This document shows, in pieces, positions 16,693 to 25,246 of a stretch of DNA of 64,000 nt. Both the position numbers and the translations under genes were made by a program. Each line of letters starts with the position of its first letter. The stretch's first letter is position 1. The DNA is taken from contig CAZOHG010000010.1 of the NCBI GenBank assembly GCA_964579725.1, positions 12,233-76,232 on the forward strand, read 5' to 3'. Under the pieces are notes generated by a model. That model was not told where the DNA came from and did no database searches. It worked only from the letters and a program-made list of their open reading frames with translations. Origin of the DNA: CAZOHG01 sp964579725 (GTDB lineage Bacteria > Zhuqueibacterota > JdFR-76 > BMS3Abin05).

Positions 16693-17748
16693 TCAATCGG
16701 GTCTTGGCAGTCTGGCTTCCACCGGAGGAAGCGGCCGAAAGGGCCGGTGGGGCTCAATCTGGTACCAGTACGCCGTGCTGGAGTAATCGTGCGACAGGTT
16801 GTTGGCGTGCCCGTGTTCGATGGTAACCCGAATCGATTTTTCAAATTGAATCGGATCCTCGATATGAAACCGGTAAAGGGAATTTTTGCCCTTGTAGGGC
16901 CATTCCGGGGTACCGCTGTACACTGTCACCCCGTGGTAGGGCGCATTGTATTCTTGTCTGGGTGAGTAGGCGGTGTTAACGTAGTCTTCCGTGCCGGTTC
17001 CGTGGAGGCGGGGAGGCCAGGGCTCGCCATCAATAAAAATCATGTCGTCGCCTTCGCCGTACCAGTCCAATTTCCGCCTGCGGAAACAATCAATATTTAA
17101 ATTGCAGCCCACGTACTGGCCTTTTCCCTCCGCTTCCAGAATCACGTAGTTGTCTTTTCCGTCCAAATTGGGCACTTTCCAGACGTCGGGAATTTGGCGG
17201 TCACCGTCTTCACCCCACCCTTGGGTCGGATTTTCGCGATTCCACCAGGCGTGGAATTGAGCAAGCCCGGGCTCCAATTCAGTGTACGCCTCGTAATCGA
17301 TGTAGAAATAAAAGACCAGTTCGGTCTCGCAGTTATTTTCAAGTGAAAAACGGGCGTTCTTGTAAAAAGGCATGGGAAACCAGCAATTCAGTCCCTTGCC
17401 GTCCTGTGGGCTCATTTGGAGAGGCAGGGAAACAAAATTTTTTAAAATTCCGTGGCCAATGCCGAAAAAATCGCCAATGGGGACTTCAACACTGGGGGCG
17501 TCTTCGTCGTCCCAGAACATTCGCAGGACGATTTTGCGCGGGTAGGCCGGTTCTTTTTGGGGATCGCAGCCCAGAGTCATCCAGATGTGACGCACAATGC
17601 CCGGCTCGTCAATGCGTCCAAAATCGCGGATTTCACCCGCTTGGATTTTAAAGTAATCGGCATTTCCGCCGCTGCGGTCGTAACTGGAAAGACGCTTGCG
17701 CACGCAGTTTCGAATTTTCGGTAAACTTGCCAAAGAAGAATTCAGCAT
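16693..17748 (-). CDS. DUF2961/GH172-family glycosidase
   Basis: The 351-residue protein matches DUF2961 throughout: the VRHIWMTLGCDP start of the first jelly roll, IGDFFGIGHG, a central NCWFPMPF, DDMIFIDGEPWPP, HGTGTEDY and a final GHANN. The family was reclassified as GH172 after members were shown to act on alpha-D-fructofuranosides and D-arabinofuranosides. No signal peptide is seen, so it should act in the cytoplasm on imported sugar. The start at 17748 has an AGAGGAG site eight bases upstream; the longer frame to 17811 lacks support. Confidence 0.88.
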   Translation of the reverse strand: MLNSSLASLPKIRNCVRKRLSSYDRSGGNADYFKIQAGEIRDFGRIDEPGIVRHIWMTLGCDPQKEPAYPRKIVLRMFWDDEDAPSVEVPIGDFFGIGHGILKNFVSLPLQMSPQDGKGLNCWFPMPFYKNARFSLENNCETELVFYFYIDYEAYTELEPGLAQFHAWWNRENPTQGWGEDGDRQIPDVWKVPNLDGKDNYVILEAEGKGQYVGCNLNIDCFRRRKLDWYGEGDDMIFIDGEPWPPRLHGTGTEDYVNTAYSPRQEYNAPYHGVTVYSGTPEWPYKGKNSLYRFHIEDPIQFEKSIRVTIEHGHANNLSHDYSSTAYWYQIEPHRPFRPLPPVEARLPRPD

Positions 17749-17865
17749 GACGTCCGCTCCTCTTGAATCAACCCAAAAAAATGTCCCTACTCGTAGCCCT
17801 GTGACCACCAAACGGGTTCACAGCAACCGAAGGTTTTACCGAGCCAAGATTTTTCTCGAGAGCCC

Positions 17866-18972
17866 CTATTTTTCAGGTTTGAGAACCAATTTGACGGCTT
17901 TCTTTTTGAGAAGCTCGTCAAAAGCCGCATTCGCCTGTGTCAGGGGAAAAGTAGCTGTTACCATTTTTCGGTAGAGTTCTACGTGATTTTCCACGTGCCG
18001 AACCGCCTGGTAGAGATGAGACGTGTCACTTACCCACACCCCCTGCACGGCGGCATTTTTCAGCACGATTTGTTCGTACACCGGAAAAGAGACAGTGCCC
18101 ACGGGAGTGGCAACGCCGGGAAGCACAACCCGCCCGCCCCGAGCCAGATAGTACACGGCATCCTCGACAGAGGAGGGGGCGCCCGAAGCTTCGATGACGA
18201 CGTCCACGCCGCGCCCGTTGGTTAAATTTTTGAGGAAATGCTTCCGCTCAGTGCGGGTGGTTTTGTCCACCTCGAGGGTGTGCGTCGCCCCAAAATCGCG
18301 AGCCATTTGCAATTTGTGGGGACTGCGAGACGTGCCGAAGGCAACGGCCCAGGCGGCTCCTTTGTCCAGCGCCATTCGAAGTGCAAAAAGCCCCAGCGAC
18401 CCGACACCTAAAACGGCTACGGTGTCGCCTGGTCGAATGTCCGCCAATTCGATTGCGTGGGCGGCCGTTGCGCCCGAACAAGCCGAAGCCGAGAAAATTT
18501 CCGGTGGCAGCGAGGGGTCGAGTTTGAATAATTTGGTTTCCGGGAAAAGGTACATGTGCGTGGCGTAACTGCCGCGCAGGTGCGGCGGCTCTTTACTGGA
18601 AAGATTAATGCCGTACACCCGGCGGTTGAGACAAAGCGAGGGTTCCTTTTTGACCAGGCAATAGTAGCAGGCGTAGCAGGGGACGCCGCGGTCCCAAATA
18701 ATCCGGTCGCCTGCGTGAAGCGGCCTACCCAACACGTCGCGCCGATTGTGGTCAATGCTTTCGATGGTTCCAACCCCTTCGTGACCCAAAATAATGGGCA
18801 AAGGCGTCCGGGGGTCTTTTCCCCGCCACATGTGTAAATCGGAGCCGCAAATGCCGGCGCTGTCGATCCGAACCAGTATTTCGTCCCTGGCCGGAGCCGA
18901 CAACGGGAATTCCTGTAGTTCAAGCGGTGCATTAAATTGAGTTAGAACCATAGCCAGCGCTTTTTGACTCAT
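17866..18972 (-). CDS. Zinc-dependent medium-chain alcohol/polyol dehydrogenase
   Basis: The 368-residue MDR-family enzyme has the catalytic zinc motif around AGICGSDLH and GHEGVGTIE. It also has a four-cysteine structural zinc loop (CYACYYCLVKKEPSLC) and a Rossmann fold starting GVGSLGLFALRMA. The substrate is probably a sugar alcohol or diol, in line with the nearby aminotransferase and GH172 genes. The promoter is unclear. A GC-rich inverted repeat CCCGG/CCGGG lies upstream at 19034-19048. Confidence 0.88.
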   Translation of the reverse strand: MSQKALAMVLTQFNAPLELQEFPLSAPARDEILVRIDSAGICGSDLHMWRGKDPRTPLPIILGHEGVGTIESIDHNRRDVLGRPLHAGDRIIWDRGVPCYACYYCLVKKEPSLCLNRRVYGINLSSKEPPHLRGSYATHMYLFPETKLFKLDPSLPPEIFSASACSGATAAHAIELADIRPGDTVAVLGVGSLGLFALRMALDKGAAWAVAFGTSRSPHKLQMARDFGATHTLEVDKTTRTERKHFLKNLTNGRGVDVVIEASGAPSSVEDAVYYLARGGRVVLPGVATPVGTVSFPVYEQIVLKNAAVQGVWVSDTSHLYQAVRHVENHVELYRKMVTATFPLTQANAAFDELLKKKAVKLVLKPEK

Positions 18973-19111
18973 TTTTTTCTCTTGAAAGTTTTTTTGCTTT
19001 TAGAAACGCCAATCTTTTCTTTTTAGCTCAAATCCCGGAACGCCCGGGACTTTTTCCAAGTTTTGTGCGCGGTTTTTCTCTTGCAATTAGGTAATTGCCC
19101 TTCCTCTGGTT

Positions 19112-20125
19112 TTACCAGAACTCTTCTTGTTTCACTACCCAGGGACGCAGCCGCTCGAAAAATCGAGTAAAATCGATTTTCGATTGGGAAACCGCTCCTT
19201 TCAGAGAATCAGGCCAAGCGGTTTCAGGCGGTTCTTCCGCGGGGGCGTTAAGGAAAAGGCGTACGTTGGAAGAGTTGGCGCCCAGGCGCCGCGTCCAGAA
19301 TCGCCCCAGGGGCCAGCGGCCTTCCGCCAGAACAGCTGCAGGTAAGCGGCACTCTTCGGCTAACTTCAAAATGCGGCCGGCCTGAATCAGTCCTCCGGTG
19401 CGCCAGGGATCGACCACAACCCAATCCGGCCGGTCGGATTGGCAGAGCCGTTCCATCGCCAGGATGTCTTCAAGCGAACGCAACGCACCCACCGGCATTT
19501 TCCAGAGGGATCTCCAATCCGTTACTCGGTGCCAATCCGCAGGGGGAAAGGGATCGAGAAGAAATTCCACCCGAAATGATGAGAAGGTAGCAAGTGCCTG
19601 CGCGGTGTGCTCTGAAAAAAGCCCCTGTGCGTCTAAGACCAACCGGTGATTCAACAACTCTTTGGCAATGAACGGTCGCATTTTGTCGAGATTTTCAGGG
19701 GAAATTCTCAGAAGAACCACGTCCGGAAGTTCGGACCATTTTTCCGATTCAGATTGAAAAATTCTCCCCTCTGTCAAGCGGGGTGAAAGCTGTGGAAGAT
19801 GAGTGGAAGCAAAATCTTTTTGGGTCTGGGAAAACAAATCCCACACAGCCATTTCCAGAGCTGCCCGGGCTTCGGGGCTCGTTTTCATGACCGAGAGTAA
19901 CGCGTTGAAATCCTCAAGATTGTCGAATGGGGTTTGCAACACAAATGGGATGAGATTGTGTTTAAAGTCCAGGAGCAAAGCACTCAATTTTACAGAAAGG
20001 GGGGATGTTTCGCCCCAGCCACTGGTGCTCTCGGCATCCAAGCGCAAAAAAACAAAATCTCGACCCTTTTCCCCAAAATGGTCTGGAATGGCGAGCTGAA
20101 ATAGGTGGACCTTTTTAATTCTCAT
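19112..20125 (-). CDS. Enolase-superfamily protein with degenerate active site
   Basis: This 337-residue protein has the fold of o-succinylbenzoate synthases and dipeptide epimerases: a capping domain (GWGETSPLS), then a barrel. Two metal-ligand positions survive as D165 (LDAQG) and D220 (SLED), and the usual Glu is D191 (LDPF). The KxK base at the end of the second barrel strand is replaced (LLRIS, R140), and the opposite lysine is D239 (VVVDPWRTGG). Ordinary racemase or synthase chemistry is therefore unlikely. Its ATG overlaps the stop of the RACo-type gene (ATGA), so the two are translationally coupled. Confidence 0.8.
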   Translation of the reverse strand: MRIKKVHLFQLAIPDHFGEKGRDFVFLRLDAESTSGWGETSPLSVKLSALLLDFKHNLIPFVLQTPFDNLEDFNALLSVMKTSPEARAALEMAVWDLFSQTQKDFASTHLPQLSPRLTEGRIFQSESEKWSELPDVVLLRISPENLDKMRPFIAKELLNHRLVLDAQGLFSEHTAQALATFSSFRVEFLLDPFPPADWHRVTDWRSLWKMPVGALRSLEDILAMERLCQSDRPDWVVVDPWRTGGLIQAGRILKLAEECRLPAAVLAEGRWPLGRFWTRRLGANSSNVRLFLNAPAEEPPETAWPDSLKGAVSQSKIDFTRFFERLRPWVVKQEEFW

Positions 20126-22017
20126 AAAGCTTGTTTCATTTTCTTGTTGGTTTCTTGAGGGGGTGCGTCTTTTTGAAATGCCCGTACATTTTCCGGAAAG
20201 AACATGGCCTCCATAAATTCCTCTTGAAAATCAGGTCGAATCGAAAGTTCGAGGTGGCGTGCTTTCCGGGCGATTGCTTCCGCTTTTTGACGTGCCCAAA
20301 GGGACACAGCGGCCATTTGAGCCCCGGCACTGGCTGCATTTCCGACAAAACGGACCTTTTCCGGGTCCAGATCGGGGATTAATCCCACCCACATGGCGTT
20401 TTCGCGGTCAATGTAATTGCCAAAGGCCCCGGCTAACAGGATTTCGTCCAAATTTTCCAGGCGAATGCCTCCCTCTTTGAGCAAGATTTTGATGGCGGTG
20501 GCAATGGCCCCCTTGGCTAATTGTAATTCTCGAATGTCTTTTTGAGTAAGCAGCACGGGGCCCTCGATACCGGATTCTTCGGCTTCCGCGAGAACAAAGG
20601 CTTTTCCGTGCGGGTGGTCGACAACGCGGCGCCGGAGCCATTCGGGGCAGGTTTCGCAATCGGCGTTCAGGCGGCCGGAAACGTCAATCAGCCCCGCTTT
20701 TCGCAATTCGGCAACGGCGTCAATGAGCCCGGAACCACAGATGCCGAGAGGCGCCACGCCGTCAATCACCTCCAGTTGAACCCGGCCGTCGGAAATTTTC
20801 ACGCGCTCGATGGCTCCGGTGGTCCCGCGCATTCCTTGAAAAATACGAGCTCCCTCAAAAGCGGGACCCGCCGCCGCCGAAGCTGCCAGGAGCTTGCCGC
20901 TCACGGAGAGAAGAATTTCGCCATTGGTGCCAATGTCCACAGCCAAAACGTTTCCGGGGCGCTCGGAAATTCCCGTCGCCAAAATAACAGCTACGGCGTC
21001 ACCCCCCACAAATCCGGCGATGTTCGGGAAAACGTGCAGGTCGCCGCGGGGATGGATTTTCAGGCCTAATAGTCGTGCCGGCAGCGTGATTCCCGTCTGG
21101 AGTGTGGGCGCAAAGGGCGCTTGCCCCAAAAATTCAGGGTTTAATTTTAACAAAAGATGTTGCATGACGGTGTTGCCGACCGCCACCACTTCGTAGATTT
21201 CCTCAATTGCAACGGAGGCTTTTTCGGCCAATCGGGCAATCAGTGTGTTTAGTGAGCGCACCAACCGGCGTTGGAGCTCGGCCGTTCCCAGCTGGTGTGT
21301 GGCGGCGTAATCAATTCGAGAAATCAGATCGTCGCCAAAGGTCATTTGCGGATTGACTTCGGAATCGACCGCGACGGGTTCCCCTTTGTTCAAATCGAGC
21401 AAGATACCGACCAGAGTGGTGGTTCCCACGTCCAGCGCTACACCGAAGTTTCGCTCCGTCGAATTTCCCGCTTCAAAATCAATGAGGCGATTGCCTACAA
21501 AAACGGCCGTTCCCTTGTAATTGTGTTTTCGCAGTCGACGGCTGAGATGGGGCAAAAACTCGAAATCGACCCATTTTTTTTCTTCTGTTTTTGTAATGCC
21601 CTCTAAAATGCGTTCAAAATCGCCCCTCTGGTCGTCGACATCCGGCGGTGTGAGCTGAAGAAAAAATTTGGAAACAGCCGGTTCGAGTGGTACCGATTCA
21701 CCGGTTCCACGGGTCAAAATCTTTTGCGAAAAGACACGGGTTTCGAAGGGAATGCGCACGGTTAAATCGTGGGTGGCCTTTACCAGACAGGCCAATCGAA
21801 ACCCACGTTGGAGCTGTTTCTCGGAAAACCACGATCGGTCCGGCGGCTGCGCGGGAACATTCCCCTGAAGGATTTCCACGCGGCATTTGCCGCATTCCCC
21901 ATTGCCGCCGCAGGGGGCCACCATGCTCAATCCGGCTTGCCGCGCGGCATCCAAAACAGTCGTCCCTGCAGGAACCTGAACCCGCCTGCCCTCTGGCTGA
22001 AAAATAATCGTCACCAT
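20122..22017 (-). CDS. RACo/RamA-type corrinoid-protein reductive activator (2Fe-2S, ASKHA ATPase)
   Basis: These proteins use ATP to restore Co(I) in corrinoid methyltransferases. The N-terminus is a ferredoxin domain with C36, C42, C45 and C77 arranged for a 2Fe-2S cluster. A linker leads to an ASKHA ATPase domain with GVALDVGTTTLVG and AVDIGTNGEI phosphate-binding loops. The length of 631 residues fits RACo. The ATG at 22017 is preferred because it begins the conserved MVTIIF strand; a GTG at 22035 is possible. It lies between the corrinoid protein and the enolase-like gene, so its substrate is probably the adjacent corrinoid protein. Confidence 0.92.
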   Translation of the reverse strand: MVTIIFQPEGRRVQVPAGTTVLDAARQAGLSMVAPCGGNGECGKCRVEILQGNVPAQPPDRSWFSEKQLQRGFRLACLVKATHDLTVRIPFETRVFSQKILTRGTGESVPLEPAVSKFFLQLTPPDVDDQRGDFERILEGITKTEEKKWVDFEFLPHLSRRLRKHNYKGTAVFVGNRLIDFEAGNSTERNFGVALDVGTTTLVGILLDLNKGEPVAVDSEVNPQMTFGDDLISRIDYAATHQLGTAELQRRLVRSLNTLIARLAEKASVAIEEIYEVVAVGNTVMQHLLLKLNPEFLGQAPFAPTLQTGITLPARLLGLKIHPRGDLHVFPNIAGFVGGDAVAVILATGISERPGNVLAVDIGTNGEILLSVSGKLLAASAAAGPAFEGARIFQGMRGTTGAIERVKISDGRVQLEVIDGVAPLGICGSGLIDAVAELRKAGLIDVSGRLNADCETCPEWLRRRVVDHPHGKAFVLAEAEESGIEGPVLLTQKDIRELQLAKGAIATAIKILLKEGGIRLENLDEILLAGAFGNYIDRENAMWVGLIPDLDPEKVRFVGNAASAGAQMAAVSLWARQKAEAIARKARHLELSIRPDFQEEFMEAMFFPENVRAFQKDAPPQETNKKMKQAL

Positions 22018-22075
22018 GTGCTCACTCTGTCTCACCTCTTCATCCCGCCTTGCTATTCCCGAGTTAAAGAAAGTT

Positions 22076-22786
22076 TTAGGCTAATCCCATGAGTTTTCGC
22101 ACCACCCCAACGGCTGTGGAGGAATCCGGTGCGTAGCCGTCAGCTCCGATTTCGTCGCAGTAGTGTTGTGTAATCGGGGCGCCGCCGATGATAATACGTA
22201 CGCGCTCGCGAAGTTGTTTTTCCGTGAGAAAATCAATCACTGCTTTCATGCCGATCATGGTGGTCGTCAATAGAGCCGACAGTCCCAAAACATCCGGTGT
22301 TTCCCTTTCAACGGCGGAGGCAAATTTTTCGGGCGACACATTGACGCCCAAATCCACTATTTTGAATCCGGCTCCTTCCAACATCATGCCAACCAAATTT
22401 TTGCCGATGTCGTGTAGGTCCCCTTTGACGGTGCCCAAAATCACCTTTCCGTGGGGTTTGACACCGGTTTTGGTAAGGTGGGGGCGCAAGATTTCCAGAC
22501 CGGCTTTCATGGCTCTGGCCGAAATGAGCACTTCGGGTACGTAGATTTCGTTTTTCCGAAATCGTTCCCCGATGACATTCATGCCGGCAATTAGCCCCTC
22601 GTCCAAAATTTTGCGGGGGCTCAATCCGTGTGCCAAAGCCTTTTCGGTCAAATCGCAAACGGACTTTAATCGTCCCGAAATAATGCCGTCCGCTAATTCT
22701 GTCAGTTTCACAACCATCTCATTTCTATTGGAATCCGATTTTTGCGGGCGAAGGCCCGTTCCGGATTGTTCTGCCTTAGCTTCCAC
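22076..22786 (-). CDS. Corrinoid-binding methyltransferase protein (MtbC/MetH B12 domains)
   Basis: Residues 24-105 form the helical cap and 110-236 the Rossmann-like B12 domain. GDLHDIG places the cobalt-ligating histidine at H125, followed by GLSALLTTTM and GGAPITQ, as in the cobalamin domains of MetH. It would carry methyl groups to the homocysteine methyltransferase gene encoded 13 bases upstream. The start is uncertain: GTG 22786 gives 236 residues, while ATG 22717 gives the canonical family start (MVVKLTELADG). Confidence 0.92.
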   Translation of the reverse strand: MEAKAEQSGTGLRPQKSDSNRNEMVVKLTELADGIISGRLKSVCDLTEKALAHGLSPRKILDEGLIAGMNVIGERFRKNEIYVPEVLISARAMKAGLEILRPHLTKTGVKPHGKVILGTVKGDLHDIGKNLVGMMLEGAGFKIVDLGVNVSPEKFASAVERETPDVLGLSALLTTTMIGMKAVIDFLTEKQLRERVRIIIGGAPITQHYCDEIGADGYAPDSSTAVGVVRKLMGLA

Positions 22787-22799
22787 AAATGACCAAAAA

Positions 22800-23693
22800 T
22801 TACCGTGGCTGAAGAGTTCGTCCCAGGGCTTTTGCCATGGCGCGAATGTGCTCGGGCGTCGTGCCGCAACAGCCGCCCACTACATTTGCTCCGGCTTCCA
22901 CCAATTTGACGACCCGTTCGGCAAAATAATCCGGTCCCTGAGTGTACATGACTTTTCCCTTTTCAAGTACGGGAATTCCGGCATTCGGTTTCGCCAAAAG
23001 TGGAAAATCTGTGTGGCGACGCATTTCGGCCATAATTTCAATAAATTCGTCAATTCCGTTTCCGCAATTGCTGCCCACGATGTCTGCGCCGGTTTCGATT
23101 AGTTTTTTGACCGCCGAAGGAATGTCAACGCCCATGACGGTTCGGTACCCCTGTTTTCCCTTGTCAAACGTCATTGAGGCAATAACTGGCAGCGTGGTAT
23201 TTTCTTTGACGGCGCGGATGGCCACGCAGATTTCGCCCAAATCCGTCATGGTTTCAATCTGAACAATATCAGCACCGCCTTCCTGCAAGGCGCGAGCCTG
23301 GGCGGCAAAATCGTTGTACGCTTCCTTCTCGCTTAGGTCGCCCAAAGGTTCCAAAAATTTACCGGTGGGTCCCATGGAACCCACCACGTAAATATCATCG
23401 CCCGCTACCTGACGGGCAAGGCGAGCCCCTTCGACGTTAATTTTTTGCATGTTTTCTGGGTAGCCGCATTGGGTTAATTTGGTACGGGTTCCGCCAAATG
23501 TGTTGGTAATAAGGCTTTCTGCGCCGGCTTCTACGTACCCACGGTGAACCTCTAAAACCTTTTCAGGGTGGGTTAAATTCCAGCCGTCGGGGCACTCCCC
23601 CACAGGCAAGCCCTTGGATTGCAACATCGTTCCCATAGCGCCATCTGCGAGAAGAATGCCCTCCTGAAGCCGATCGAGGTAAGGTTTTCGCAT
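22800..23693 (-). CDS. Homocysteine S-methyltransferase domain protein (split MetH N-terminal module)
   Basis: The 297-residue protein matches the homocysteine-binding barrel of cobalamin-dependent methionine synthase. DGAMGTMLQ opens it and NTFGGTRTKL follows. The zinc-binding cysteines are C210 (SNCGNG) and C275/C276 (GGCCGTTPEHI). The pterin-binding, B12 and SAM-activation modules of full-length MetH are absent from this chain; the B12 module is the next gene and activation is probably done by the RACo-type protein. No pterin-binding module is seen in the window. No clear promoter was found in the 231 bases upstream. Confidence 0.93.
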   Translation of the reverse strand: MRKPYLDRLQEGILLADGAMGTMLQSKGLPVGECPDGWNLTHPEKVLEVHRGYVEAGAESLITNTFGGTRTKLTQCGYPENMQKINVEGARLARQVAGDDIYVVGSMGPTGKFLEPLGDLSEKEAYNDFAAQARALQEGGADIVQIETMTDLGEICVAIRAVKENTTLPVIASMTFDKGKQGYRTVMGVDIPSAVKKLIETGADIVGSNCGNGIDEFIEIMAEMRRHTDFPLLAKPNAGIPVLEKGKVMYTQGPDYFAERVVKLVEAGANVVGGCCGTTPEHIRAMAKALGRTLQPR

Positions 23694-23924
23694 GATTTTT
23701 CCTTTTCTGTGTATCGTTTCGATTTTATTAACAGTAGTACAAAAAACGCACGATTGCCAGACGAATTCAACCGCTTTTCATTTTCGTCAAACCCAATGCG
23801 AGGCCGCCGCACCCTCTGGCTATTTTGGTTTTTTGAAAAAATGTTTCGCCGCCAGAGGCGTCGGCCACAATGAGAATGGCGGAAAAAAAACCAACAAAAA
23901 TTGTTTTTTGGGGGATCAAAAGAA

Positions 23925-24887
23925 CTACCCTTCGTATTTTTCCATGGCGACGCAAAGGGCGGCCACGTCACCAATGGTTGCGTCCAATTGAGCCGGAACC
24001 ACCCGAACAATTTCGGCTGCCTGGGGTACAGCGGTTTCGCGCATCGCGCGGCGCGCGGGACCCAGCAGCAGATCACCCAAATAAATGCCCAGCGTGCCAA
24101 TCACAAAGATCTCTGGATTTAGCACATTGACCAAAACAGCCAGTCCCCACCCCAGGTAGGTACCCGCTTCATTGAGAACCTGAAGGGCCACCGGATCGTC
24201 CAGGCGCGCGGCTTTGCCTACAATTTCACCGGTGATTTTTTGGAGATCACCGCCCACCATTTCGAGCATTTTGGAAAAGGGATTTTTTTGCAGTGCCTTT
24301 CGCGCCAACCGCGCCAGCCCGGGACCCGCGGTTAAATATTCAAATTCCAACGGGTTGGGATCGTCAAGACCCTTCCGAATGAGCGGAATTTTCCAGACCT
24401 CGCCGGCAAGATAATTGGCGCCTCGAAAGAGTCGATTGTCGAGAATCAACCCGGCACCCATTCCGGTTCCGGCCGTGAGAAAGACCATGTTTTGGGCACC
24501 TCGACCGGCGCCGAATCGCCACTCGGCGAGGGCTCCGGCGTTGGCATCGTTTTCCACAAAAACCGGCCGCTCCAATTTGACCGAAAGCACGTTTTTGAGG
24601 GGAATAGCATCCCAGCCGGGCAGATTGGGCGGGGAGTAAATAATTCCCTTTGCCGCATCCAAGGGGCCGCCAATGGAAACGCCGACGGCGTCAATGTCGT
24701 TGAGCGTGAGGTTCGCCTTTTCCAAGACTTCCCCGGCCATCTCGACCAGATCGTCAATAATCGGCCAGGGGCCGCGCTGCGCCATGGTCGGACGTTTGAC
24801 CTTTTGAAGAACTTCACCGCGATCGTTGCCAACAAGCACTGCTAACTTGGTACCGCCTACATCCATTCCAAGGTAAGTTTCAGCCAT
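23925..24887 (-). CDS. ROK-family sugar kinase or regulator-like protein
   Basis: This 320-residue protein starts with the ATP-binding loop GMDVGGTKLAVLVG and has the ROK GTGMGAGLI segment. The zinc motif CxCGxxGCxE is absent, and the usual GExGH segment reads GEVWKIPL, so the conserved His is also missing. There is no N-terminal DNA-binding domain, so a cytoplasmic glucokinase-like role is the default. The ATG at 24887 has GGAG upstream and its own promoter at 24956-24984. Downstream (23694-23924) a short CGCC/GGCG hairpin may act as a weak terminator. Confidence 0.82.
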   Translation of the reverse strand: MAETYLGMDVGGTKLAVLVGNDRGEVLQKVKRPTMAQRGPWPIIDDLVEMAGEVLEKANLTLNDIDAVGVSIGGPLDAAKGIIYSPPNLPGWDAIPLKNVLSVKLERPVFVENDANAGALAEWRFGAGRGAQNMVFLTAGTGMGAGLILDNRLFRGANYLAGEVWKIPLIRKGLDDPNPLEFEYLTAGPGLARLARKALQKNPFSKMLEMVGGDLQKITGEIVGKAARLDDPVALQVLNEAGTYLGWGLAVLVNVLNPEIFVIGTLGIYLGDLLLGPARRAMRETAVPQAAEIVRVVPAQLDATIGDVAALCVAMEKYEG

Positions 24888-24955
24888 TTTTAGGTTCGCT
24901 CCAAAATTTTGAGGTACAATTGTCGAGTCAAGCAAAGGGGCCTTTAAATTTTAAT

Positions 24956-24984
24956 AATATAACGGGTGTTTGTATTCGAATCAA
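24956..24984 (-). promoter_or_regulatory. Promoter of the ROK gene (TTGATT-17-TATATT)
   Basis: On the minus strand TTGATT (24984-24979) and TATATT (24961-24956) are 17 bases apart, giving a leader of about 60 bases before the ATG. It is identical in both hexamers and spacing to the promoters at 4155 and 26214. Confidence 0.65.
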
Positions 24985-25044
24985 GAAGAATCTAACTTCT
25001 TTTGAATAAAAAATTTGCAATTTCCGAAAGCAGGCAAAAAATTT

Positions 25045-25073
25045 TTGCTTTTATTAAAATAATTTATTATTAT
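25045..25073 (+). promoter_or_regulatory. Possible promoter of the sigma factor gene (TTGCTT-17-TATTAT)
   Basis: TTGCTT at 25045-25050 and TATTAT at 25068-25073 are 17 bases apart in a very AT-rich stretch. It would give a leader of about 170 bases before the ATG at 25247. The low complexity of the region lowers confidence. Confidence 0.4.
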
Positions 25074-25246
25074 TGAAAATTAGATAACCTACTGGCGTAA
25101 TTGTTTGAAAATTGATTTGTTAGACCTGAAAAATTCGCTGTTTGGGGTGGAGAGGTTTTCGGAGCCTCGGGGGAGAAACCCGTAGAATTCGTGCGGGGGT
25201 AGAACGGCGCTTTTAAGCACAAAATTTGGTGAGGTGTTGCTGGGTG

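Noticed and set aside
16647..16844. Extended N-terminus of the YhhN protein
   Set aside because: The added 66 residues are low-complexity, overlap the GH172 gene end and precede a better start with a ribosome site.
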